8,783 nt of DNA from Bacillota bacterium (GTDB lineage: Bacteria; Bacillota; Clostridia; Lachnospirales; Lachnospiraceae): NCBI GenBank assembly GCA_023443225.1, contig JAEZVF010000003.1, forward strand, positions 1-8,783. The letters run 5' to 3'. Shown here piece after piece: positions 1-6,709 of the stretch. The first letter of the stretch is position 1. Each line of letters starts with the position of its first letter. Both the position numbers and the translations under genes were made by a program. The notes under the pieces were generated by a model. It had not been told where the DNA came from. It worked only from the letters and a program-made list of their open reading frames with translations, and did not search any database.

Positions 1-138
1 GATTGGACACCATTATTCTACTACAAAAAGGATGTGGATTCCTTATAATTTGGGTATTTTTACAAAGTTGTTTATAAATGGAATCTTGAAATTAAGGTTC
101 TGTGGATAAAACTACGGAAACTCAAGAATGAAAAGTAC

Positions 139-167
139 TTGACAAACATTTATATCATAAATATAAT
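139..167 (+). promoter_or_regulatory. Sigma-A promoter of the tRNA operon
   Basis: The -35 box TTGACA is at 139-144 and the -10 box TATAAT at 162-167, with a 17-base spacer, so both hexamers and the spacing match the consensus exactly. Transcription should start near 174, about 25 bases before tRNA-Val. This strength suits a stable-RNA operon. The 9-mer AAGTACTTG occurs on both sides of the core promoter, at 133-141 (overlapping the -35 box) and 172-180 (at the predicted start). Confidence 0.9.
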
Positions 168-198
168 AATTAAGTACTTGCTGAAAGCAAGGTGTTAT

Positions 199-271
199 GG
201 GATCTTAGCTCAGCTGGGAGAGCATCTGCCTTACAAGCAGAGGGTCATAGGTTCGAGCCCTATAGGTCCCA
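199..271 (+). tRNA. tRNA-Val (anticodon TAC)
   Basis: The sequence folds as a full cloverleaf of 73 bases. The acceptor arm GGGATCT pairs with AGGTCCC (one T-G wobble), the D arm is AGCTCAGCTGGGAGAGC, the anticodon stem TCTGC/GCAGA encloses the loop CTTACAA, and the T arm is ATAGG-TTCGAGC-CCTAT. The anticodon TAC at 232-234 reads GTA valine codons. The discriminator is A271. The next bases are TCT, so the 3' CCA is not encoded and must be added by CCA nucleotidyltransferase. It is the first gene of a two-tRNA transcript, 38 bases upstream of tRNA-Met. Confidence 0.97.
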
Positions 272-309
272 TCTTACTTTCATAAGTATTTAAAAATAAA
301 TAAGCATAT

Positions 310-383
310 GGCGAAGTAGCTCAGTTGGCTAGAGCACGCGGTTCATACCCGCGGTGTCGGCGGTTCAAATCCGTCCTTCGCTA
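310..383 (+). tRNA. tRNA-Met (anticodon CAT), elongator type
   Basis: The cloverleaf has 74 bases: acceptor GGCGAAG with CTTCGCT (terminal G-T pair), D arm GCTC/GAGC, anticodon stem CGCGG/CCGCG around loop TTCATAC, and T stem GGCGG/CCGTC around TTCAAAT. The anticodon is CAT. The run of three G-C pairs next to the anticodon loop that marks initiator tRNA is absent (the stem 5' strand is C-G-C-G-G), so this is read as elongator Met. A lysidine-modified tRNA-Ile2 also carries CAT, but the acceptor and D-arm sequences look like Met. The discriminator is A383 and the following CTT shows that CCA is not encoded. Confidence 0.93.
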
Positions 384-389
384 CTTAAG

Positions 390-411
390 GTTGTCGAAGG
401 GCAACTTTTTT
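390..411 (+). terminator. Intrinsic terminator of the tRNA operon
   Basis: GTTGTC (390-395) pairs with GGCAAC (400-405) around the loop GAAG, followed by six T residues at 406-411. It lies seven bases after tRNA-Met and should end the tRNA transcript before the DUF2752 gene. Confidence 0.85.
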
Positions 412-460
412 CTGTTTACTAGAAAATATTGATATCCCAGGAATTGATAGGAGACGGTGA

Positions 461-898
461 ATGAAGGAGTTAATAGAATTGATAAAGAGATATTGGATTG
501 GTATTGTTTTATGTATTATTACCATGATATTTTTGAATTCAATTTTTGGAACTGTCTGTATAAGCAAATTATTTATTGGAGTTCCCTGCCCGGCCTGTGG
601 TATAACCAGAGCATCAGTATTTTTGCTTACGGGACATTTCCGTGAAGCCTATCAAATGCATCCATTATTGTTTCTTATAATCATGGAAGTAGTTTTTTGT
701 CTAATTATAAAAAAAGTATTAAAAAACTATAGATTTTTTATAAACATCAGTGTTATAATATGTATGGCTATTTTTGTGAGTTTTTATATTTATCGTATGA
801 AGGTGTATTATCCTAATGTAGAACCAATGGTGTACTGGAAAGATAATTACTTACATAAAATGATAAATCTTTATCATTCATATAGACTTCAAAGATAG
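461..898 (+). CDS. DUF2752 family integral membrane protein
   Basis: A 145-residue membrane protein of unknown function. Its diagnostic feature is the motif PCPACGITRA at residues 42-51, the hallmark of DUF2752, with the CxxC pair C43/C46 just after the first hydrophobic segment. Three likely transmembrane helices lie at about residues 12-32, 67-84 and 92-111; the short His-Pro-Leu at 67-69 sits where the family usually has an Asn-Pro-Leu turn. The Cys pair could bind metal or be redox active, but this is unproven for the family. The start is set by AGGAG at 449-453, eight bases before ATG. A shifted frame starting at 457 is a shadow. No clear promoter is visible in the 50 bases after the tRNA terminator, so expression may depend on a weak promoter or read-through. 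A second small membrane protein follows after 29 bases, suggesting an operon. Confidence 0.88.
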   Translation: MKELIELIKRYWIGIVLCIITMIFLNSIFGTVCISKLFIGVPCPACGITRASVFLLTGHFREAYQMHPLLFLIIMEVVFCLIIKKVLKNYRFFINISVIICMAIFVSFYIYRMKVYYPNVEPMVYWKDNYLHKMINLYHSYRLQR

Positions 899-927
899 TA
901 CTATAATCATACATAGGAGAGTAAATA

Positions 928-1194
928 ATGGATAATTATGGAGAACAGTATGGGGGACAATTAGAAAAACCAATGAGTTTAGGCGATTGGATAATAACAA
1001 TGCTTGTATTAGCTATCCCGTGCGTTGGTTTGATTATGACGTTTGTATGGGGTTTTGGTCAAGGAAATACGAGTAGAAAGAATTATTGCCGTGCAGTATT
1101 AATATTTGCTGTGATAGGAGTTGTCTTAGGAGTCATATTCTATGCCTCACTGATCGCAATATTTAGTAATGCATTAAGATCATACGGGTATTAA
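928..1194 (+). CDS. Small two-helix membrane protein, uncharacterised
   Basis: An 88-residue protein with a hydrophilic Tyr/Gly-rich N-terminus (residues 1-16), a hydrophobic helix at about 20-43 containing a Pro-Cys pair (31-32), a short basic loop with Asn-Thr-Ser-Arg-Lys (47-51), and a second helix at about 56-80. The layout, with Leu-Gly-Asp-Trp (18-21) leading into helix 1 and a Trp-Gly-Phe-Gly exit (41-44), resembles small membrane proteins that recur in gut Firmicutes, sometimes beside DUF2752 proteins; I cannot assign a function. It has a good ribosome binding site (AGGAG at 915-919) and starts 29 bases after the DUF2752 gene, so the two are probably co-transcribed and end at the terminator at 1215. 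The two proteins may act together in the membrane, which is an inference from position only. Confidence 0.8.
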   Translation: MDNYGEQYGGQLEKPMSLGDWIITMLVLAIPCVGLIMTFVWGFGQGNTSRKNYCRAVLIFAVIGVVLGVIFYASLIAIFSNALRSYGY

Positions 1195-1214
1195 TAATTA
1201 TAGCTTTCATTCGG

Positions 1215-1251
1215 CCACAAGAGATAATATTTTTATTTCTTGTGGTTTTTT
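1215..1251 (+). terminator. Intrinsic terminator of the DUF2752 operon
   Basis: CCACAAGA (1215-1222) pairs with TCTTGTGG (1238-1245), and the inner ATAA/TTAT can extend the stem after a bulge. Six T residues follow at 1246-1251. It lies 20 bases after the stop of the 88-aa gene. Confidence 0.88.
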
Positions 1252-1513
1252 ATATTATTGGGAATTCTTAAAAATCCTTTCTGTTTTATCACGCACTTTC
1301 ATATATGCGTGGACTTTATAATTTTACTATATTGGGAAATTATAGTGTGTAGACTGCCAATGTAATTTATGGTAGCACTCATCTATTGAAACAAAATTAA
1401 AATACACATTGAAATAAGATATGGTGGTATGGATTAGATATGGATGAGGATTGTGATATTACATTTATATTGCGGTTAGCAGTAACTAATTGTTAATAAT
1501 GGTATTTCATTTC
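1252..1513. other. AT-rich intergenic DNA with two short inverted repeats
   Basis: No convincing coding region is visible. Two hairpins can be drawn: CACGCA/TGCGTG at 1290-1295 and 1306-1311 (10-base loop), and the perfect 8-bp TATAATTT/AAATTATA at 1317-1324 and 1337-1344 (12-base loop). Neither is followed by a T-run, so they are not terminators. The rest is low-complexity A/T-rich sequence. It separates the DUF2752 operon from the promoter of the secreted-peptide cassette. Confidence 0.5.
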
Positions 1514-1542
1514 TTTACATATCCTTTGTTTGATGTTATAAT
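1514..1542 (+). promoter_or_regulatory. Sigma-A promoter with extended -10 for the peptide cassette
   Basis: The -35 box TTTACA (1514-1519) and the -10 box TATAAT (1537-1542) are separated by 17 bases, and TGT immediately before the -10 gives the extended TGnTATAAT form. The predicted start is near 1549, leaving an untranslated leader of about 55 bases before the peptide gene. The -35 box is part of a TTTACATAT motif that occurs again at 1566-1574. Confidence 0.8.
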
Positions 1543-1560
1543 TAAATTACAATAAATGGC

Positions 1561-1574
1561 ATATGTTTACATAT
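1561..1574. promoter_or_regulatory. Candidate operator palindrome in the peptide leader
   Basis: ATATGT-TT-ACATAT is a 14-base 6-2-6 palindrome just downstream of the predicted transcription start. Its right half, TTTACATAT (1566-1574), is an exact copy of the sequence covering the -35 box (1514-1522). Two copies 52 bases apart, about five helical turns, would suit a dimeric repressor or activator. The region is AT-rich, so chance is possible. No regulator gene is in the window. Confidence 0.3.
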
Positions 1575-1604
1575 TGAAATTTTTATAACAAGGATGAAAT
1601 TTGA

Positions 1605-1993
1605 ATGGTAAGATCTTTTTTGAAAAAAACCTGCGTTACTTTATTATCAGCCACTATATTAATGAGCAGCTTTGGAACAAAAGCTTATACTGCAACATAT
1701 GTAAGTGGCAGCGCAGGTGGGGTAAGTACTTATGGTAGCCTTTCTATGGGAAGTACAGTGCATCTGCAACTACAGGATCTAGTGGAGTGGCAGCAAGCTA
1801 TGTATCTGTAACCTATGTCTACGGGTTTGGAACACGCCAGTATTCGGTTTCTAGTAGCAGTTCAAATAATGCCACAGTTACAGCAACTGCAGTCGCAAAC
1901 CATTATGGTTGTGTTTCAATTAGTGCTTCAGGATATCACAGTGTTTCTACAGGAAGCGGTGGATTCTGGTCAGATAGTACATCAATCTATTGA
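1605..1993 (+). pseudogene. Small secreted Ser/Gly-rich peptide gene, frame broken
   Basis: The first frame (from ATG 1605, weak AAGGA site at 1590-1594) encodes a classical Sec signal: basic Arg3/Lys7/Lys8, a hydrophobic core at about 10-23, and a likely signal peptidase I site after Thr-Lys-Ala (25-27). It then runs on as Ser/Gly/Thr-rich sequence, but stops at 1809-1811 after an out-of-character stretch rich in Gln, Leu and Trp. The -1 frame is open from 1739 and continues the same Ser/Thr/Gly composition to a TGA at 1991-1993. Switching frames near 1749-1760 restores a protein of about 129 residues. The mature part would be about 100 residues, beta-prone, with one Cys and a Trp-Ser-Asp-Ser-Thr-Ser-Ile-Tyr end. 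One missing base explains this; no canonical slippery heptamer is present (GGGAAGT at 1748-1754 is only close). The family is not recognised. Position before a hairpin and an ABC transporter suggests a bacteriocin-like or signalling peptide. Confidence 0.7.
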
Positions 1994-2008
1994 TCTTGTA
2001 TTGTACAA

Positions 2009-2050
2009 CAGGAGCAATGCAGATACTCAAGCATTGCTCCTGCTACTTTT
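2009..2050 (+). terminator. Perfect 12-bp stem-loop between peptide and transporter genes; likely attenuator
   Basis: CAGGAGCAATGC (2009-2020) pairs without mismatch with GCATTGCTCCTG (2031-2042) around a 10-base loop. It is followed by CTAC and only four T residues (2047-2050), directly before the AGGAGG of the lipoprotein gene. The weak T-tract fits a partial terminator or an mRNA-stabilising hairpin: much peptide mRNA, less read-through into lipoprotein and transporter. No separate promoter for the downstream genes was seen. Confidence 0.65.
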
Positions 2051-2063
2051 AGGAGGATTTATT

Positions 2064-3308
2064 ATGCTAAAGCTAAAAACCCTTTCTTTATTCATTCCTT
2101 GCATTATCGCAATATCTCTTTTCACCGCATGCTCGAAGCAATATAATACATCGAATACATATGTCGCTTATCAAGATGACCAATACACCTACAAATCACA
2201 GGGAAGCTTTTCGAATATGGCCGAAAGTGAAGACGGATATTATTTTCTTTGTGGATATTATCTATTCTATGCAGATAAATCTACTATGAAACCGGTTATT
2301 TTATGTAACAAACCAAATTGCCTCCACGAAGATGAGACAGATCCTAATAAAGTAACAAGCTGTAACGCATTTTTTCCAGGTCTAAGTTCTGGCAGTGTGT
2401 CCTTTTTTGATGGCTATGTTTATGTATTGGAAAGGGATATCGATGATGGGCCTGGTTCAGCATGTAAACTTGTAAAGCTGTTCAAGGACGGTACGAATCG
2501 AAAAACAGTACTTCAAGTTAAATATAAACCAACTTCTCTGGCAATTCATCGGGGAAAAGCCTATGTAGCAGGCAGTGTATATGATAAAGATGGTACTTCA
2601 ATCTATGGTATCAGAGAATATGATTTGAGTAAATCTGCCTCACAGAAACCTGAAACCATCTTTGATGGAAAAATAACAGGTGGAGCGATACAAGATATTA
2701 TTTGTTATGGTCAAAATCTATACTTTAATGAATTTGCAATGAACAGTGAAATTATAACGGTACGGATCCAGCACTATGATCTCAATACGAAGAAAACTAC
2801 CTGCATAATGAAAGAAAATAAGGATTCTTTTCCGAGTGAGCTGGCTTTTTATAAAGATCTTATTCTTAGTAATTACACTACTCTGGATTATTCATCTGGA
2901 GAAGTTATTCAAGTAGATAATTATCTAAGTAATTTAGATGGTTCCAAAAGGAAGAAGAGTTTTCCTACTGATAATTATCAAAATCTATATTCTGATGGAA
3001 AATATATTTATTTGGATGATGTAAAATGGTCTCCCTTTTCCAAGCCAAAAGAAAAGCAGTCACTGACCGTAGTCGATACAGAGGGTAATCCCATCGCTTC
3101 CACTCCTACCGGGGATTATAGCACATTCAGTTCCAACATTATATGTGGCAGTAAAGAGCATCTGTTTTTAGAGAACCAAACGGATACTACCTATCAGATT
3201 TATTATGCAAATAAGAACGAATTCACGTCAGGAAAAATAAATTTTAACTTAATGTTTGAGATACCATTAAATAAAATGACACATGGTTATTCCAGCAATA
3301 CTAATTAG
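2064..3308 (+). CDS. Membrane lipoprotein with beta-propeller-like repeats
   Basis: A 414-residue protein starting at ATG 2064, seven bases after a perfect AGGAGG (2051-2056). The reading frame is open upstream to 1815, but that part overlaps the peptide gene and lacks a signal, so it is rejected. Residues 1-22 form a lipoprotein signal (Lys3, Lys5, hydrophobic core) ending in Leu-Phe-Thr-Ala before Cys23, the predicted lipidation site; Phe at -3 is slightly off consensus. The mature part repeats short blade-like units with aromatic Tyr-Val-Tyr or Tyr-Phe strands after a Gly or Asp (for example around residues 57-71, 112-120 and 312-318), as in DUF5050-like or Kelch/WD-like propellers. A Cys/His cluster, C81-x4-C86-x-H88 with C100, may bind metal or form a disulphide. 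In this operon it could be a surface immunity or sensing partner of the ABC transporter, but that is inferred only from context. Confidence 0.85.
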   Translation: MLKLKTLSLFIPCIIAISLFTACSKQYNTSNTYVAYQDDQYTYKSQGSFSNMAESEDGYYFLCGYYLFYADKSTMKPVILCNKPNCLHEDETDPNKVTSCNAFFPGLSSGSVSFFDGYVYVLERDIDDGPGSACKLVKLFKDGTNRKTVLQVKYKPTSLAIHRGKAYVAGSVYDKDGTSIYGIREYDLSKSASQKPETIFDGKITGGAIQDIICYGQNLYFNEFAMNSEIITVRIQHYDLNTKKTTCIMKENKDSFPSELAFYKDLILSNYTTLDYSSGEVIQVDNYLSNLDGSKRKKSFPTDNYQNLYSDGKYIYLDDVKWSPFSKPKEKQSLTVVDTEGNPIASTPTGDYSTFSSNIICGSKEHLFLENQTDTTYQIYYANKNEFTSGKINFNLMFEIPLNKMTHGYSSNTN

Positions 3309-3319
3309 AGGAGGGTTTC

Positions 3320-4225
3320 ATGGAACTAGCATTAAATCATATATCAAAGTCCTATCAAAGAAATAGCAAAAAAGCCTTAGATTCCTTCTCACTGACCTTG
3401 ACCCCTGGTGTATATGGTCTTCTCGGTCCAAATGGTGCAGGAAAAAGTACCTTGATGAATATTATTACGGATAATATCAAATCCAGTGAAGGGTACATTA
3501 CCCTGGATGGCAGAGATGTTTTAACCATGGGAAAGGAATTTCGTAGTCTGATTGGGTATATGCCACAACAACAATCCCTATATGGGGATTTTACTGCAAA
3601 ACGGTTTTTATGGTATTTTGCGTCATTAAAAGGTCTGTCCAGGCAACAGGCAAGAAAGGAAATCCCCGAACTTTTTCAGCTTGTGAATCTGACTCAGGCG
3701 GCAGAGAAAAAACTTAGCAGCTATTCTGGTGGAATGAAGCAGAGAATTCTGCTTGCACAGGCTTTATTAAATAATCCGAAAATTCTGATTCTTGATGAAC
3801 CTACGGCTGGACTAGACCCCAAAGAAAGGATTCGGATTCGTAATTTTATCAGTCAGATTGCTTTGGATAAAATCGTAATTTTGGCAACGCATGTTGTCTC
3901 TGATGTAGAGTACATAGCAAAGGAGCTGATCTTCTTAAAGGAAGGAAAGCTTTTGTTAAAAGGAACTCCTCGCGAAATAATGGATTGCCATAAAAATAAG
4001 GTATGGCAAATTCATATTGACCCTGAAGAACTACCGGACGTTTGTGAACGCTATGTCGTAAGTAATATAGTTGGTGAGCATGGTGGTAAGGTTTGTGTGA
4101 AAATAATTTCGGATGAATGTCCGGCTGAGAAAGAAGCTATGGGTGCACCTACCACCTTAGAGGACATTTATCTATATCTTTTTCAAGAGGCAAAGGGTGA
4201 GCATAATGCAATTAATACAATATGA
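3320..4225 (+). CDS. ABC transporter ATP-binding protein
   Basis: A 301-residue ATPase that would power the membrane protein encoded next. All motifs of a working nucleotide-binding domain are present: Walker A GPNGAGKST (36-44), Q-loop Gln83 in MPQQQ, signature Tyr-Ser-Gly-Gly-Met (135-139, an acceptable LSGGQ variant), Walker B ILILDEP (155-161), D-loop GLDP (164-167) and switch His191. The core ends at about residue 220. The remaining 80 residues form a C-terminal domain typical of the ABC-2/CcmA-type subfamily of antibiotic and peptide exporters or immunity transporters. A GAGGAGGG site lies just before the start, and the gene begins only 11 bases after the lipoprotein stop. Its 3' end overlaps the permease gene, so the two are translationally coupled. 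The substrate is unknown; the upstream secreted peptide is the obvious candidate. Confidence 0.95.
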   Translation: MELALNHISKSYQRNSKKALDSFSLTLTPGVYGLLGPNGAGKSTLMNIITDNIKSSEGYITLDGRDVLTMGKEFRSLIGYMPQQQSLYGDFTAKRFLWYFASLKGLSRQQARKEIPELFQLVNLTQAAEKKLSSYSGGMKQRILLAQALLNNPKILILDEPTAGLDPKERIRIRNFISQIALDKIVILATHVVSDVEYIAKELIFLKEGKLLLKGTPREIMDCHKNKVWQIHIDPEELPDVCERYVVSNIVGEHGGKVCVKIISDECPAEKEAMGAPTTLEDIYLYLFQEAKGEHNAINTI

Positions 4226-6611
4226 ATTTCAAAAACTATTTCATAGAAAAATAATATTCTTCTTACTTTTTATTCTGCTCGGCTTGAACCTGCTTCTCTT
4301 TCATCAAAACCAAAAGAAGGTGATATTTCATAATACTTTAGAGTATCAGACTTTATTAGCGGAATGCTCCTCCATACCTTCTAAGCAGGCAATCCAGGAG
4401 CTTAACACCAGAAAAGCGGATTATCATATCATTTCACGTATTTTAGATAACCGTTCTATCGGTATTGCTGAAACAGTAATTCAAAATGATATGCAGATTC
4501 TGCTAAACGATGCTTCAAAACCAATTACATATAAAGAATTCATAAATAAATACTCTTATTATTTTGAACATGAAGCAAAATTTAATGCAATGAATTCTGC
4601 AGTCAATACAGTAGTCGATCAATTAGCTACAGTCATGTCCTATCCCGAATTTATTGATTCCATGGGAGAAAAGGCAAAGACTATGGAAAGTGCCTCTATC
4701 TTTGCAAAAAAAGACACCTTTGCTTATCGGAACATTCAAAAGACGGTACAGGATTTCAGCGACTTAAAGCAGTTGCCTTTGGAATTGGGTCAGGAAGAAG
4801 GGATTATCGCAGTCTCTGATTTTACGTTCACTGACTATTTCTTAATTGCGTTTATTTTGCTGTTGGCAATCTTTCTGTTTGTAGAAGAACGTGAAAACGG
4901 ATTACTTACTCTCCTTAAGTCCACCACTTATGGGAGATTAAACTTAGCCGGTTCAAAGTTTGTCGTGTTACTGATTGCTACCCTATTCCTATCTTTCTTC
5001 TTTTACGGAAGCAATTTTTTGCTTGCAAAAAAACAATTTGGATTTGGAAATAACGGACGTTTTATCCAGTCCATGGCTGGATTTCGGGATGCGGATATTC
5101 CTCTAACAGTATCTCAATACCTGATACTGCTCTTTTTAATTAAAGTATTAACATTGATTCTCATAGCTGCCATCGCATCCTTACTGTTTACGGTGATAAC
5201 AAATACAAGGCTAAGCTTTATCCTACTAGGCGGATTACTTGCATGTAGTTATATGTCTTATACCTTTATTTATCCCACCTCATACCTGAACCCTTTGAAG
5301 TATTGGAATCTGTTTTCATTCCTAGATAGTTATCAAATACTTGCATATTATAATAATTTGAACTTATTTGGTTATCCGGTATCCCGATTCAGTTCTTCCC
5401 TTGTCATTATTATAATGTTCATTATACTATGTTTATTTACATACCTTTTGTTCTTTCGCATAGCTCCAAGCAAATGTAATTCACTTAATCTCGTTCTGCT
5501 TAAAAGAAAAGGTTTCTCTTATCTTTCGAAAGGTAGCGTTCATTTATGGAACCATGAAGTAGTGAAACTGTTATTTTCTAACAAAGGAGTACTCTTGCTG
5601 TTATTGGCCTTACTTCTAGGTCTAAAAAACCTTGATCAAAGTGAATTGTACTATAATTCAGAGCAATATCCCTATGAGTATTATGCACAACAATTATCCG
5701 GACAATTAACGGAAAACAAAACGGATTTTCTCAAAAAAGAACAGTATCGTTATGACCATTTATCAGACGAAATTAATTCCTTATTAACGCAATATAATGA
5801 TAAAAGGATTACCTTAGAGGATTACAAGGTGAAATCAATGGAAATATCTGACTTTGCAAAACTAAGTTTGGGATTTCATAGAGCAAAACAACAGTATGAT
5901 ACTCTTATTGAACTGCAAAAGGAAAGAGGGGTTCCACTGCATTTTATCAGCACCATTCCCAGTAGTTACTTATTTATGGATTCCAATCGGGATTTGCTGC
6001 TCGGTCTCCTCTATAGTGTCCTATTAATAGTATGCCTTTGTAATCTTTTCTGTTGTGAATATAAGAATGGGATGATTACATTAATCAGAAGTACAAAAAA
6101 CGGACGAGCTAAGCTGTTTTTCATAAAAGCATTTCATGCTTATGTGGTCGCTGCAATATTTATGCTTCTGCTTGATATACCAATATATCTTACGATGGCC
6201 GGACGTTACCATTTTACAGATTGGACAGCTCCGATTCAAAGCATCCTAAAGTATAAAGATTTTACGATAGATATCTCTGTGATACAATTTATCCTTCTGA
6301 TTTGGATGATTCAATTTGCAACGGCATTTGCCATGGTAAGCACCTTGATCTTACTTTCCAATCTACTGAAAAAGCAGACTCTTACTATATTAATCGGAGC
6401 TCTGACCTTAAGTGTTCCAATAATTATTCAATACATTCTGCCAAAGTTGTATTTACGATATTCATTTGCGGATGGATTTAATATGTACCAACGCCTTTCT
6501 GAGCAGAATGCCTTCCTCTATGGATGTTTCTATGTAGCTGTTATGATTATTATAACGGTATTAGCTACCGTAGTAGCCCTTCGAAAATTTTGTTCTTGTA
6601 ATTTGCACTGA
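4206..6611 (+). CDS. ABC-2-type permease, double-length internal duplication
   Basis: An 801-residue membrane protein that is two ABC-2-like permease halves in one chain. Each half starts with a cytoplasmic amphipathic stretch ending in Lys-Leu-Phe or Lys-Leu-Leu (about residues 6-12 and 450-456), one helix, a large hydrophilic external domain, then about five helices. The shared motif after the second helix, Glu-x-x-Asn-Gly-x-x-Thr-Leu-x-x-Ser-Thr-x-x-Gly-Arg, starts at Glu228 and again at Glu618. About 12 transmembrane segments are expected. The fused chain can supply both permease halves to a dimer of the ATPase encoded upstream. The first external loop is about 50 residues longer than the second. 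The ATG at 4206 is preceded by GGGTGA; a GTG at 4197 in frame, with AGAGG before it, would add three residues and cannot be excluded. It overlaps the ATPase gene by 20 bases. No convincing terminator follows the stop. Confidence 0.9.
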   Translation: MQLIQYEFQKLFHRKIIFFLLFILLGLNLLLFHQNQKKVIFHNTLEYQTLLAECSSIPSKQAIQELNTRKADYHIISRILDNRSIGIAETVIQNDMQILLNDASKPITYKEFINKYSYYFEHEAKFNAMNSAVNTVVDQLATVMSYPEFIDSMGEKAKTMESASIFAKKDTFAYRNIQKTVQDFSDLKQLPLELGQEEGIIAVSDFTFTDYFLIAFILLLAIFLFVEERENGLLTLLKSTTYGRLNLAGSKFVVLLIATLFLSFFFYGSNFLLAKKQFGFGNNGRFIQSMAGFRDADIPLTVSQYLILLFLIKVLTLILIAAIASLLFTVITNTRLSFILLGGLLACSYMSYTFIYPTSYLNPLKYWNLFSFLDSYQILAYYNNLNLFGYPVSRFSSSLVIIIMFIILCLFTYLLFFRIAPSKCNSLNLVLLKRKGFSYLSKGSVHLWNHEVVKLLFSNKGVLLLLLALLLGLKNLDQSELYYNSEQYPYEYYAQQLSGQLTENKTDFLKKEQYRYDHLSDEINSLLTQYNDKRITLEDYKVKSMEISDFAKLSLGFHRAKQQYDTLIELQKERGVPLHFISTIPSSYLFMDSNRDLLLGLLYSVLLIVCLCNLFCCEYKNGMITLIRSTKNGRAKLFFIKAFHAYVVAAIFMLLLDIPIYLTMAGRYHFTDWTAPIQSILKYKDFTIDISVIQFILLIWMIQFATAFAMVSTLILLSNLLKKQTLTILIGALTLSVPIIIQYILPKLYLRYSFADGFNMYQRLSEQNAFLYGCFYVAVMIIITVLATVVALRKFCSCNLH

Positions 6612-6630
6612 ATTAATATTTTTTGTAGAT

Positions 6631-6655
6631 TATAACAAACGTTATAGTATATAAT
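6631..6655. promoter_or_regulatory. Dyad abutting a -10-like TATAAT upstream of ispF
   Basis: TATAAC-AAAC-GTTATA (6631-6646) is a perfect 6-bp dyad, closely followed by TATAAT at 6650-6655. A TTGTAG at 6623-6628 could be a -35 box, but the spacer would be 21 bases, too long for a normal promoter. This may be an operator-controlled promoter for ispF, or AT-rich chance. Confidence 0.25.
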
Positions 6656-6709
6656 AAAGGCATTACAAAAAAATATAGTATCACATTGTGTTAGAAAGAA
6701 TGAAGAATG

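Noticed and set aside
1..48. Open frame from the window start ending in TAA at 46-48, which could be the C-terminus of an upstream gene.
   Set aside because: Only 15 codons are visible, the other two frames are also open here, and no family is recognisable.
385..645. Open frames 385-567 (minus) and 457-645 (plus).
   Set aside because: Both are shadows of the DUF2752 gene, and the minus frame also runs through the tRNA terminator.
1748..1754. Programmed -1 frameshift at GGGAAGT.
   Set aside because: It does not satisfy the X XXY YYZ rule and no clear downstream stimulatory structure was seen; kept only as a remote alternative to a deletion.
1605..1993. Assignment of the peptide to the lactococcin 972 family.
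   Set aside because: The gene layout is similar, but the Trp/His/Tyr pattern of that family could not be aligned by eye, so only an analogy is kept.
1815..2063. Upstream extension of the lipoprotein frame back to ATG 1815.
   Set aside because: It overlaps the peptide gene and crosses the hairpin; the signal peptide and perfect AGGAGG fix the start at 2064.
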